Source: Glossina fuscipes (taxonomy: Eukaryota > Arthropoda > Insecta > Diptera > Glossinidae). Taken from it: a stretch of 64,000 nt of DNA. A program made the position numbers and the translations under genes. The first letter of the stretch is position 1; each line of letters starts with the position of its first letter. The DNA lies in the NCBI RefSeq assembly GCF_014805625.2, contig NW_023998569.1, forward strand, positions 1,168,188 to 1,232,187, read 5' to 3'. A model generated the notes under the pieces. It had not been told where the DNA came from. It ran no database searches and worked only from the letters and a program-made list of their open reading frames with translations. Positions 43,001 through 50,329 of the stretch are shown here, in pieces.

Positions 43001-46000
43001 TATGATTTAGGTATACCGGTACTCTCTAGCACCGCGACCATACGTATTTATCCGCCAGAAAGTCGTACAAGAGCTGTAACATTTTTGGTTCCTGGTCTTA
43101 ATCCAGACAAAAGTAAAACAGAAGAAACTTTATCAACTATTACCGGTGGTAAAGTGCTTATACATGAAATCCGTTCTTTAAAACCCGATGAACCTGGTGC
43201 TCAAAATATTCCTTCCGGCAATAATCTCGATATTAAAGACCGAAGTGTTGTAACAGCAACGGTTCTTTATGATAGCGCTTCCGTAGTTGATATTTCCCAA
43301 ATACAAGAACGTCTTTCGCAGCACAACAGCTCGTTTGCTATAATGAGCGGTCGTGAAAGCTTATCGGAAACAGATGTAAGTTTAATTTGAAATCATGGTT
43401 TGCTACAATTCCCTTTTTAAGGATTTAACTCCTTTGCAGACTCTTTATAAGGCTGAAAATAAATTATTGTTTTGGTTGCTAATACTTTTGGCCACTATTG
43501 TGGCCTTAACAATTTTAATATTGCTATTGTGCTGCATTTGTTCGTGCTGTCCTCTATATGGAGCTACAAGGTAAGTAAATTTCAAGGTTTTGTACTTTCC
43601 CTTTTCTAAAATAAACGACTTCGTTGCTTCTTAAAAAATACTTCATTATGGAGATCAGAAATTTTCTAATGCCTAACAATTCAAATTTATACCATACTTA
43701 ACTCGGTTAGGTTACGTAGTTAGTTACTCACTTAATTGTCAATTACTACCTAAAACTAAAGTGAATGATAAATACTATAAGCGAAATAAGGCCAACTATT
43801 TTTCTTCATTCTTCGATGCATCTTTGTCTATCAAATAAAATTGGAACAAATTTCGCGCCACCTTTATGTACTCAAAGAAAAAGAAAGAAAAACTTGGAAC
43901 TTATAGCTTCCACAAGTTTTTCTACATCATTTGTTACTTCTATCCATAAGCGCAGATTATTGTCGTTTTTATATGATCGTTATCAATGAACAAAGAAAAT
44001 CTTCTTCGGAGGGAAGAACTTTGAAACCACGACTGTCGTTCTAAGCCTTGGATGTTTGTTGCCAAATTTTATCTACACCATCACTTGGCAATTTTCCGGG
44101 AATTCATATATAATTGAGAGTGGAAAAGAAAGGATTCACTTCGTAAATTAAAACCCCATGTTGTTACTGTACACTCCAAAAAAATTAAAATAAATGTTCA
44201 GCTGTGTGCTAATATGCGATATTTAATTGCAAGGTGGAGCGAGGATTAAACCATTCGACTCACCTCGTATACCGTATCATACCGTAAAGCGTAAGTACAT
44301 CAAATCATATTTTTGTGCAACTCGCCAACACTGTGCAAATAAGTATATAAGTCATGAAGTCAAACGGTTTTCTCATTTCTGAAATGTCAACATATGACTA
44401 CTCTTGTTTCGATGTTTGAACGGTAAAAACTAAAAAGGTTCTGAAATTAAACTATTTTGAGTGTTGAGACACATTTTCGATCGCCTTGGCGCGTGAAAAC
44501 GGAAAATCTAAGCGAAATAGTCCAATAATCTCCAAAGCCATAACGAGCAACAGTTTAGTACTGTCTTGTACGTACTGACAGTGCAATTGGTCTATATTTT
44601 TTCAAAAATGCTATTAATTTGACCTTTCCAACGAAATGACCTTAACTGGCTTTTCTTGGGCCAAAGGTGATCTATGAATGTGGACAACGTTTTTTTCGTG
44701 ACGATGATATCTATCACATACAATGTCTTCATTGCGCTATTAATTTAAATTGGTATATCTTATAGACAGACAGTACACAATCAAGTGCCTTCTGACGCGA
44801 TTAACTAAATGATATCTGCATGAATAGACAGCTAAATAAGAATCGTGATAAGAGTCGTGACTGCCAAGTCAATGTTTGCGAGTTTAAATCGCATTGCGGT
44901 AGCTATGATGAGAGCGCAGGCGACAGAGTTATAATATTCATCGGTTGGGCATACGCCCAGACTGCGGCTACCTGATCGTCGCCGTTGACCACCACTCATG
45001 GTCTTTAAAATTTTGGAAAATAAGAAATGAGAACACATGACTCTTAAAATTGGTTTTCCCAAAAACAACATCTTGAGGTCGGGCAAGCCAGCGAGAGCTC
45101 AGCTATGATTAAGTCGGTTCTACTGTTTTCGCCGATGTACATATTAAACATATTTTGCAAATCTAATACGGCTTCTGCAGTACTTATAACAGCAGTACAT
45201 TGTTTCGAAATCTAAAAGAAAAGAATACTAAAAGATTAGATATCGATTTTCATATGTGTTATCTTTAAATGAATTGTAACAAAGTCAGCTCTAACCACAG
45301 GCATTGTAAACATGCTGTACGTCAATTACTTTCATTTCCATTTTTCCAATGTATCCAACATTCTCGTTTATTCCCCGCATTTTCTACAGATTTTAATTCC
45401 TCTCTAATGACATAAATTACAAATAGATTATCTTTGCTTAGTCTAACGTAGCACGTTCATTGACGACCTTAAAATTAGCCACACTTGAGATATTTTCTAA
45501 AGAATTTGCATCTTATATGCTTTATTGAAAAATATAATTCCTAGCAGCTTAGAACATTTAGAGAATCTTAGCGTACCAGCTCAGAACATAAGAAAATTTA
45601 GAAGATGAACACCAACTTAACTACATGGGTCTTTTCGTTTCTTTTAAAAATAGATATTGAGCAAAAAAGTTGACATATTGCAAATATAACGTGATCGTAT
45701 ACCATAGATGTGATCTGGCCGTAAACTTTTCCCGCAGCATTAAAATTCCAACAGCTTAGTGTATTCATCAGCGACTCTACAAAGGATAATAATGAGTTTA
45801 AAAACTCGCTTAGATGTATGCATTTTTCCGTCCATAGGTACACTTTTTGTCATTCGTTTATTCAGTTAAAAAACAAAGCTAGGGAAATATTAATACGAAC
45901 TGCATTCTACATGTGAAATTTGGAAAAAGTCGCCATATTTACAGATCGGTTAAAATCTCTTCAACAACTTCAGTTACAAAAGTTTTAAAAAATTTATTCT

Positions 46001-49000
46001 TTGCGAAGAACAGTTGAGGCTTAAGATAGCTATTCATGTAACCAACACAGGCATTTTCACAGTTTAAAATAGTGAAATTAATGAGCCGAAAACCCTGATC
46101 CTAGTGAAATTTCTCTATTTCTAATATATTATTTCGTTTGAATTTCTGATTTCCATATTGAATCTTTGTTTTTCAAATTTTTTGTTTTTCGAAATAAAAG
46201 ATAAGCAAAAATTCTTAAAATAATCAAACTTATATTGTTTATATGTTGCCTTTAAAAATCTAAATTTATTTAAAAGCGTATATGTATGTTAATCATTATA
46301 AAAACAAAAGAAAAAAAAAAAAAAAAAAAAAACCGAAAATAAAAATCACCAAAAAACCAAAATCAAATCAATTCCATCAGCTTTTGTATGTTAATGTGTT
46401 GCCGTTAAAATGTGTCGACATACCTTGCATTAAAAATCCAAAGACATACAACAACATACACACGCATACATTCATTCTATCTTTAATTCTTTCTTTTTCT
46501 CTTGTAGCAAAAGAATAGTTAATATCAGTAGAACTGAAGACGATGTTCATCTAGTTCGTAGGGAAATGGCAAATGGAAAACAAACAAAATCTGTTCAGGT
46601 AGAATTTTATTTTCCAATTTGAGCGGTACACACTATTGCTATTACTATTTTACTCTACACGCTTATCACGTATTGTCACGAACTTAATTTCGATCTATGC
46701 TGTAGTTGTAGTAACAAACGCACTTTTTTTCTTTTTTGATTTTAAAATATCCTCACACGGACGACAGAAAATCTTACATGAATGTATAGAAAATGATTGT
46801 GGCGATGATAATGACCATGATGGTAATGACGACCATTACAATGGTGATGCACATTTTTGTTGATGTTTCTTTGTTTATTTGTTCGTTCGTTGGCCTTATT
46901 TTGTTCTTTTTTGGTTTCATGTGTTTTTTTTCCAATATTTATTTCTTATACATACAGTTTGGAAATTCTCGGTAATATTCGCACACACACACACACACAC
47001 ACACACTCAAACGTACACATACTGTCATTTTCTGGTCGCTCTCTCTTCAACAGTAGATTGATAGATTTCCGGATCTATGCTTCGCTTATACATTAAATCA
47101 ATAACATCACTAAGCAACACTAGATTAATCATTCCTCAGTTTTTAGAGCTTCTTTTAATAGTTTTTATGCAAGGGTTTACATTATAAATTACGGTTGACT
47201 GAACCCTTTATTTTAAATATAAGCACTGAGCGTATGGGGTTTAGGTTGTGGGGAATCATAAGTTGATATCTTCTTTCCTTTTTTTGTTTTGCTCTCTCGT
47301 GTCCAAAATACTAACCACTCTGGTAAACTTTTTACTATTTTTTATAGGTCGCCGAGTGGATGGGCAGACGCGAGGCCTGGTCCGCGGACAAACCGACCGA
47401 TCCACGAACGAAGCCTACCCGTTGGGAGTTCCACAATGGCCGTGAACAGTTTGACGAAAACATAGGTGGTGGCGCCGGTGTGCATGCTACCACTTCAGTC
47501 GGTCTGAGCAAGAACAACCAGCCAGACTCCGATGGAAGACGTCGAATACGTTCAGCCGACGAGCAGCAAAGACGAGTTAAAATAAAGTAAGCTCTTGTAA
47601 AACTTTTTATATTATATACATAATCTTTACTTGCTTTATTTCTTTCGAATGTTTATTGGCATAGAAATTCTCGTGCAGCCAAAGAGGATACTCATCTTAG
47701 TTTTCATAATTCTAGAACTAATTTGATCAACGATCGCGATATTTATATTGAGGATGTTATCGATGAGCAGCAACTAGTTGACGAAGAAGAGGAAAGTTTT
47801 CGGCGTTCCAAACGCAATAACCAGCAAATGATGCAACAACAACAGCAAGAACGACATCAGATTGATGATGATTCCATGCGGCGTCATGAAATCGATCGTG
47901 GCAGCGATATTGATTACAATACCACTCGCAACAGTTTAAGAAATAAACGAGAATTTTTCATTAAGGATGGGAACATAGAGATACTACAATTAATGACACG
48001 CGATAAGACTCGTGAAGATGCTCCTGCTGAAGAAGATAACATCTATATGAATGTTCCATTAAAATCTACAAATCTCTCTCATCCACAGCTCTTAATGGTC
48101 GATAATAGCGGGAAGGAAATTTTGATGCGTCGCTTTATTGAAGAACAACCGGATGGTAAGCAGATAATACGTGAGCATTATCAAATCGTACCAGGAGCTA
48201 CGTACATACAAACAATGCCTAATGAAATCCCACAAAATTCCACCTTGAAAGGCGATACCTTTCCTTTAGGTAAATCCGGGCCAAATAGTGTTGTCTACTC
48301 TCAAACTGAGCCCGAGGTTAAAGTTATACACACACAACCAGCCCAGGGATCGACAGCTATGGTGCAGACCAATAGTCTAGGGAATGTAACAATGCAACCG
48401 GCCATTTCAAATCAATCATTAACTCAGGAATTGGAAAATTCTCTAAAACAACAAAACGAACTGCTACGTCAGATTTTACTAGAGAAAGAGAAGTTGGAAA
48501 CTCGATACCTTCAGCATGAAGTAGCTCTTGAAACACAAAGTCTACCAGGGCAAGCTATGGCAATAGCGACGCAAACAGATTGTGAAGCGGGTACACAAAC
48601 TGAATTTACCAACGGTTTCGCGTCACGCAATGGTGTCGGTTCAAAAAGTTTTTCGGTTAGACGTCGAGCTCGTAGCGAAAATGATGATTCTGCATCTGAA
48701 GGGGATGATGATTACGAATATATACGCTTAAGTTCACCTAACAGCCCGGATGGCATTGTTTATTACATTAAACGTAACAAGCCCAGAAGACGCAGTAAAT
48801 TTCGCAGTAGCATGCAACCGCGTAAACGTATTGTTATGGTGGAAGAAGTAAAACGAAAAATACGCACTCCCATTAAGGAAGAAGATGATGAAGAATATCA
48901 TAAAGCTCGCAAACGAATCGTACCTAAGAAACCTCCACGTAACAATGGGGAAACAAAAACAAGTATTCTAAGGCGACTCAAAACGGAGGAAAATCGCAGA

Positions 49001-50329
49001 AGAGAAATATGTGCGCAACCCAGTGAACCACTTAATCGCAATATACTTATGGAGATTTCTGATTCTTTGGATGAACCACTCAGCCCTGCTCGTAGAAAAA
49101 TTGAAATACAACAAGTTCAATATGTGGAATCGTCCGAAGATGAAGATAACGCTGATGTTGTCGGTAAAGAAGAAGAGGGCGATGCTGAATATTCAAATGA
49201 ATCGGATACCGGAGAAATAATGATTAAAACCAATATGTTTACAACTAGTCAAAGAGATAAAGAGAAATACGAGCAACCGAGAAAATCAACCAAAGATCAG
49301 CATCATTTCGAAATCCATGTAGAAGATAGCAAAAATAGTATGCGGCCAGAAGCAAGACCCAGACTTTCGCGATCAGATAGCTGTCATCTTAATAACAGTA
49401 AACATGGTAAACATAACAACACGGAGCCGATAAAAAATCGCGTATCCATTACCAAATATCATACGGATGAAGGCAGCGGTACTCATATTACGACAACCGA
49501 AGTTTGTGACAATCGTATAAGCCACAGCGAAGCTGAATTATTAGAGCGTGACGAAGCAGCTTTTAGCCGAACAAGAACTGGCAGGAACTCTAAATACATG
49601 AATTGGTATTATGATAAAAAGAAACCGCCTTTAGCTGCGGAAAATTCTAACAAACCACCACAACAACCAATTAGAAAGAAAACACTGGGTGAAAAGAAAC
49701 TTAGCAAGACACGTTTACATATTAAGCATGTAGAAAGCGTACAACATGAAGGGAAATTCAAACCTGAACCTGCGCCTAGAAAATCACCATCCAAAGGCAA
49801 TCGTTTGCTTAAGGAAGACATTGCGAAAAATAAACAATTAAAATCACGGGGAGAAACCGAAACCAGTCACCCTTTAGTGCAGCATTCAGAGCATCGCTTC
49901 GAACGAGAAAATGTCCCAGAAGTGCCTATACATCCCACCAAATTACCCCATTACATGTATCCAGAAACACCACCTTTTGGCGCTCATAGCAAAGAACTCG
50001 TTCAACAAAACGCCAAACCAAAACCTTCCCCGATTAAAGAGAACGAAGTGAAAACTAAAAATAATTCTAAAATAAATCTGTATATAGAAGATGCACACTG
50101 CAGTCAATTGCCAGCAAGTGCAGCGACGACTACGACCGTACAAAAACAATTAAACGCTGCCACTTTGGAAGACGATCATGACTCGGGTATTGCTATGAGC
50201 TCTTTGCTTACTAACATGGGCCGGCGCAATCCAATAGCAGAAAAAAAAAGCGTTTTTTCAATTGCCTACGACGACGTTAGTCGGGTAAAAAAAATTACTT
50301 CAAGCGGTGAATCGCCGCCATACTCCTAG
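3245..50329 (+). CDS. Cad86C: Cadherin with ~6 EC repeats and a ~1000-residue cytoplasmic tail (Cad86C-like), 11 coding exons
   Basis: This is a calcium-dependent adhesion-type surface protein. I join exons 3245-4093, 11400-11483, 11600-11725, 23526-23675, 28820-28934, 41481-41673, 42046-43375, 43440-43570, 46508-46598, 47348-47586 and 47665-50329. Every junction is GT-AG and the phases close, giving 1990 residues plus stop. Layout: Asn-rich N-terminus 1-135; signal-like hydrophobic stretch 136-155; EC1 ~158-283; EC2 ~284-385; EC3 ~386-506; EC4 507-619 ending INDVNDNPPIF; EC5 620-727 with LPEN, DRE and DNDG and ending IDVNDEVPTF; EC6 ~728-845; membrane-proximal non-EC region ~846-949; transmembrane helix ~958-980; tail to 1990. 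A Cys cluster follows the helix. The tail is charged and low-complexity with one coiled coil (~1355-1391). From family memory, Drosophila Cad86C is close to this length, while Cad74A, Cad87A, Cad88C, Cad89D and Cad99C have more EC repeats or shorter tails. Cadherin identity is certain; the orthologue is inferred. Confidence 0.9.
4735..4985 (+). repeat. Dispersed fly repeat, copy 1
   Basis: This stretch reads as a diverged copy of a repeat remembered from muscoid flies. It has an imperfect palindrome at its start (ACCGTACATCATTCATGATAT), AAAGTATACTAAGTTTGTGT, GATCACTTTCTGGATCGATT, TTCGTCTGTCCATCTGG, an AAATTTAGTTCACCGAC block, and GCAAGGACGAGCGCTGTTGA. The reverse-oriented copies at 35.9, 37.4-38.2, 39.2 and 56.2 kb share these blocks. 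It has no coding capacity. The full consensus and ends are not determined. Confidence 0.6.
8010..8237 (-). pseudogene. LINE reverse transcriptase fragment
   Basis: The minus-strand frame carries a stretch of Jockey/I-clade reverse transcriptase. SPFQHGFRKGRPTVINLLEF is the conserved block before motif A, and YTDFSKMF is motif A, where family members usually have DFSKAFD with the first catalytic Asp. The frame degenerates right after motif A, and no upstream endonuclease or downstream YADD block is visible nearby. It is a short dead fragment inside cadherin intron 1. Confidence 0.75.
8460..8720 (+). pseudogene. LINE ORF2 C-terminal (RNase H/zinc-knuckle tail) fragment
   Basis: The plus-strand frame has SCRFYQDTSETSHHILCECE, which matches the Cys-His tail typical of Jockey/I-type LINE ORF2 proteins (CRxC...ETxxHILCEC). 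The second cysteine is replaced by Tyr. Upstream, NRRLLH in another frame fits the usual GHxxLNxHLH block, so at least one frameshift separates them. A GC-richer stretch at about 8737-8860 may be its 3' untranslated tail. It lies head-to-head with the reverse transcriptase fragment at 8010-8237, so they are not one simple insertion. Confidence 0.65.
8972..9184 (-). pseudogene. Possible Tubby-domain-like fragment
   Basis: The minus-strand frame contains LNKLPLWDPFDKRCYHLTLN followed by GRVISLSNRYQ. This resembles the Tubby-family block 'NKxPxWN...YxLNFxGRVxxxSxKNFQ'. The remaining Tubby signature (QFGR...F) is not convincingly present downstream, so the fragment is short and its identity uncertain. 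It abuts the 3' end of the Vps39 relic on the same strand. Confidence 0.3.
9230..10330 (-). pseudogene. Broken retrocopy-like Vps39 (Vam6/TLP-type) fragment
   Basis: Vps39 proteins are HOPS-complex tethering subunits with an N-terminal CNH domain, a clathrin-like repeat region and a C-terminal zinc-binding module. On the minus strand, pieces in different frames follow Vps39 order: LEDKDLENAILTLIEFLA; SLLSIIDSTLLKCYLQTN and LIAPLLRL (10030-10110); SELIILYQTNGKHRKALELL, GHERTIRYLQQLG, EVENLPRVSVLDFLL and YLEHVINVW (9617-9964); a charged stretch (9470-9600); then VCPECRKRF and VFVRYPNGDVV (9320-9440). Breaks: a frameshift near 10150, stop codons at 9965-9967 and 9371-9373, and a deletion near 9450. 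The CNH part is missing. AATAAA (minus strand, 9239-9244) followed by a short A run fits the 3' end of a retrocopy. It sits antisense inside cadherin intron 1. Confidence 0.85.
11400..11483 (+). CDS. Cad86C: Cadherin coding exon 2 (start of EC2)
   Basis: The exon runs from ATATTTACAG|GAC to TGG|GTGAGT. It has 84 bases, phase 0 at both ends, and encodes residues 284-311. DAKRGTELDYVIARKNPLF begins EC2. It joins in frame to the preceding MIPE ending of exon 1 and to exon 3 across a 116-base intron. Being small, it can only be found through splice sites and cadherin context. Confidence 0.8.
11600..11725 (+). CDS. Cad86C: Cadherin coding exon 3 (EC2 core)
   Basis: The exon runs from CCGTTTTAG|GGT to AAT|GTAAGT. 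It has 126 bases, phase 0 at both ends, and encodes residues 312-353. EGTLFLLGPLDFEKQAMYHL is the cadherin 'G.L.L...LDFE....Y.L.I.A' strand pattern, ending ILAN before the exon 4 DAY. The LDFE motif contributes a calcium-binding glutamate in canonical repeats. Confidence 0.85.
12230..12345 (-). repeat. Dispersed fly repeat, copy 2 (short, decayed)
   Basis: The sequence ACAGACACGCAGACGGGCAA, then GGCTAAATCAATTCCGAATTTCACG, corresponds in reverse orientation to the GTCTGTCC and GAT(C)GATTT blocks of the repeat at 4735-4985. The rest is too eroded to align by eye. Confidence 0.4.
13391..13990 (-). mobile_element. Mariner element, internally deleted (~600 bp)
   Basis: The element runs right to left. 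The likely 5' inverted repeat is at 13958-13989 (minus strand TTAGTTTGGGGAAAAAGAAA). A degenerate 3' inverted repeat begins near 13393 on the plus strand (TTCAGTAATCCAAAAACAAA). In between is the N-terminal helix-turn-helix part of a cecropia/mellifera-type mariner transposase. TA-rich sequence flanks the right end, as expected for TA target insertion. The catalytic region is deleted, so this copy cannot encode a working enzyme. Confidence 0.75.
13469..13804 (-). pseudogene. Truncated mariner transposase (N-terminal HTH region)
   Basis: The ATG at 13804 starts MEVNKEKVRYILQSFFDEGE, followed by NASQAAKIVNGVYGSDTVTA, WFRRFRSG and GRPVVENVDKI. This is the DNA-binding half of a mariner transposase. 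The reading frame shifts after AQELKI: the expected VLNHLLKAGFKKK follows in the next frame near 13480-13518. About 100 residues are then missing, with RIDEPF resuming immediately afterwards (family: EIDPFLKR). The DD34D catalytic core is absent. The 60-residue open frame upstream of the ATG is the element's leader. Confidence 0.85.
14265..14545 (+). pseudogene. Transposase-like fragment, N-terminal part (Cys motif)
   Basis: One frame reads FVKEWIYRTVFNTELNLNFF, then LRKDTCQKCDLLKGKIEVC. A second frame gives EDQKKAKKNPKEYYGFLFYS. The sequence resembles a large group of insect transposon-derived proteins (pattern 'YR..F.TEFNL.F..P.KDTC..CD'). The frame shifts at least once (near 14410-14440) and runs into stops, so the gene is dead. 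The family resemblance comes from memory and was not searched. Confidence 0.6.
14581..14599. repeat. (GTAA)n microsatellite within the DNA transposon
   Basis: Almost five GTAA units. It lies between the two transposase fragments and may mark where the interior decayed. Confidence 0.9.
14870..15250 (+). pseudogene. Transposase-like fragment, C-terminal part
   Basis: The frame reads RRRNTFSVKRMSQSDFSSTK, then GKAVFWLQIQWMI, PKRGRP and, past a stop at 15188-15190, a piece like KDILCFLPYIP. This agrees with the C-terminal pattern of the same transposon-derived family ('F...KN..G..V.WL.I.W', 'KRGRP', 'KD.L..LP.IPP..H'). It lies 3' of the N-terminal piece within the same inverted repeats. The catalytic middle is deleted or unrecognisable. 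Confidence 0.6.
18051..18100. repeat. Three short tandem units (~17-19 bp, AGGATATCCACTTA)
   Basis: AAGGATATCCACTTATAC, AGGATATCCACTTAAT and AGGATATCACTTAAAT follow one another directly. GATATC is a palindrome inside each unit. No gene is nearby, and this is probably replication slippage. Confidence 0.7.
20094..20312. repeat. TA-rich low-complexity block
   Basis: About 220 bases are built almost only from TATA, AAATATATTTATA and ATACATATGTATA words. Many are palindromic and locally repeated. No coding content can be supported. Confidence 0.8.
23526..23675 (+). CDS. Cad86C: Cadherin coding exon 4 (end of EC2, start of EC3)
   Basis: The exon runs from CACGCAACAG|GAT to AAG|GTAAGC. It has 150 bases, phase 0, and encodes residues 354-403. 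DAYAEPG is followed by LEIVVIVQDVQDQPPVF, the repeat-to-repeat linker, where the canonical DVNDNPP has become DVQDQPP. EC3 begins at TMAPPVTKLPAG. Confidence 0.9.
23676..28819. other. Cadherin intron 4 (~5.1 kb)
   Basis: I see no gene. The part at about 24000-24900 and parts of 26200-27020 are less AT-rich than their surroundings and have several mid-length frames on both strands. None shows a domain I recognise. Old transposon remnants are possible, but I cannot name a family. Confidence 0.5.
28820..28934 (+). CDS. Cad86C: Cadherin coding exon 5 (EC3)
   Basis: The exon runs from TTGAATTTTAG|ATA to AGCG|GTAAGT. It has 115 bases, enters in phase 0 and leaves in phase 1, and encodes residues 404-442. 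ILQVHAEDGDKGSPREVRYG is the cadherin 'V.A.D.D.G....V.Y' strand, and FFDINDTSG continues in exon 6 as GEIFL. Confidence 0.92.
33040..33420 (-). pseudogene. Mariner transposase C-terminal relic
   Basis: On the minus strand, HKSMAKPPPLEFELLPLSPD then YYLFATLQRML match the C-terminal third of an irritans-like mariner transposase (family pattern 'HKS...AKI.ELGFELLPHPPYSPDLAPSDYFLF.DLK.ML'). The Asp of the last catalytic block (xxxDYYLF) is still present. After a frameshift, KRGIDF...LPLKKCVLMDKVEF fits the usual C-terminus. The second catalytic Asp (HQDNAPCH) is not preserved. TTAGTTCTAGGACATATTGA (minus, near 33050-33075) may be the 3' inverted repeat, but I found no partner. Confidence 0.7.
35878..35970 (-). 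repeat. Dispersed fly repeat, copy 3
   Basis: ATATGGAAAATGGTTGAGAA, GTGGGCCGATCCGAGCC and ATTTTGAGTAGCGTTCGTCC on the plus strand are the reverse-oriented equivalent of the GGACGAACGCTATTGA and CCGATC blocks found in the other copies. Confidence 0.55.
37440..38180 (-). repeat. Dispersed fly repeat, longest copy (4)
   Basis: The core at 37949-38175 contains TATAGGAGAGTTGGCGAAAA, GAGCCGGTCCGAATGC, GGTTCGTCCGTAAGTC, AAATTTCATCAAAATATCTC, ACATGGACGGAGTACAGACG and TTAGATCGATTCAGAATC. Left of it (37440-37900), related degenerate segments repeat the 'GAGATAT..ATATATG.GGTGG..CCAAAAAAT' theme several times, which suggests a longer insertion or internal tandem units. It has no coding capacity. Confidence 0.6.
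39225..39290 (-). repeat. Dispersed fly repeat, copy 5 (fragment)
   Basis: CACGTATTCAGACACCAGACGG, then CCGAACACGCTTAGTTCGATT, matches the reverse-oriented GTCTG/AATCGA part of the other copies. Only about 65 bases are recognisable. Confidence 0.4.
41481..41673 (+). CDS. Cad86C: Cadherin coding exon 6 (end of EC3)
   Basis: The exon runs from GTGTCTTGCAG|GC to GATCA|GTAAGT. It has 193 bases, enters in phase 1 and leaves in phase 2. It encodes residues 442-506: GEIFLMRPLEDIAA, LLTVIAEEV, VQLAFFLPERTNSPPYFEND. The EC3/EC4 linker lacks the DxNDN calcium motif (ERTNSPPYF instead), although the PPYF that precedes the next repeat is kept. Confidence 0.92.
41674..42045. other. Cadherin intron 6 (372 bp)
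   Basis: The donor is GTAAGT and the acceptor is TTTCTTTGCAG. The intron begins with an AACAAC/ACACAATC-rich stretch and ends in a long pyrimidine tract. A 132-residue frame crossing it is a shadow and is not a gene. Confidence 0.9.
42046..43375 (+). CDS. Cad86C: Cadherin coding exon 7 (EC4-EC6 and membrane-proximal region)
   Basis: This 1330-base exon enters in phase 2 and leaves in phase 0, encoding residues 506-949. EC4 starts YVSRVDENAPQGT and ends INDVNDNPPIF (609-619). EC5 has VELPENMTMGT, VHADDVDTG, GFDREVMPEYHLYVEARDND and IDVNDEVPTF (718-727). EC6 has AVIHAVDKDA, GELTVREKVNF and ARAYDLG. A basic RRRKR (803-807) lies in an EC6 insert. NGT, NTS and NLS/NVT sequons indicate glycosylation. 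From about 846 (VTFLVPGLNPD) to 949 no cadherin motifs remain; this is a distinct membrane-proximal segment. Confidence 0.95.
43440..43570 (+). CDS. Cad86C: Cadherin coding exon 8 (transmembrane helix)
   Basis: The exon runs from CCTTTGCAG|ACT to ACAAG|GTAAGT. It has 131 bases, enters in phase 0 and leaves in phase 2, and encodes residues 950-993. After TLYKAENK comes LLFWLLILLATIVALTILIL, followed directly by LLCCICSCC. This is one membrane span with juxtamembrane cysteines that could be palmitoylated. The preceding intron is only 64 bases. If it is retained, the frame ends after VSLI and yields a secreted ectodomain. Confidence 0.92.
43571..46507. other. Cadherin intron 8 (~2.9 kb)
   Basis: I see no gene. 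A pure A run is at 46311-46332. The part at about 44840-45080 is less AT-rich and has an 84-residue minus-strand frame with no domain I recognise. Confidence 0.6.
46508..46598 (+). CDS. Cad86C: Cadherin coding exon 9 (proximal tail)
   Basis: The exon runs from TCTCTTGTAG|CAAAAG to GTTCAG|GTAGAA. It has 91 bases, enters in phase 2 and leaves in phase 0, and encodes residues 993-1023. It reads SKRIVNISRTEDDVHLVRRE, then MANGKQTKSVQ. The donor GTAGAA is weaker than the others in the gene. The exon is supported by matching phases on both sides. Confidence 0.85.
46599..47347. other. Cadherin intron 9 (749 bp)
   Basis: It holds a (CA)n microsatellite at 46982-47006 and GATGAT/AATGAC repeats around 46800-46850. 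It shows no coding evidence. Confidence 0.85.
46982..47006. repeat. (CA)n microsatellite
   Basis: About 12 CA units inside cadherin intron 9. Confidence 0.95.
47348..47586 (+). CDS. Cad86C: Cadherin coding exon 10 (conserved-looking proximal tail)
   Basis: The exon runs from TTTTTTATAG|GTC to AATAAA|GTAAGC. It has 239 bases, enters in phase 0 and leaves in phase 2, and encodes residues 1024-1103. VAEWMGRREAWSADKPTDPR, then TRWEFHNGREQFDENIGG is compositionally unlike the low-complexity remainder of the tail. It is Trp-rich, charged and GC-richer, which suggests a constrained binding segment. I cannot name a domain. Confidence 0.9.
47665..50329 (+). CDS. Cad86C: Cadherin terminal coding exon 11 (cytoplasmic tail)
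   Basis: The acceptor is TATTGGCATAG (78-base intron) and the stop TAG is at 50327-50329; the exon encodes residues 1103-1990. Features by residue: acidic/Gln-rich start; coiled-coil-like LTQELENSLKQQNELLRQIL and onward (about 1355-1391); two TQT motifs (1405-1407, 1413-1415); basic cluster KRNKPRRRSKFR and KPRKRIV-like stretches (about 1470-1510); acidic Ser/Glu stretches; Pro-rich KPEPAPRKSP and KPKPSPIKE; DSGIAMSS at 1942-1949; C-terminus SGESPPYS, which is not a classical PDZ ligand. The tail is probably mostly disordered and is likely a scaffold rather than an enzyme. Confidence 0.95.
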
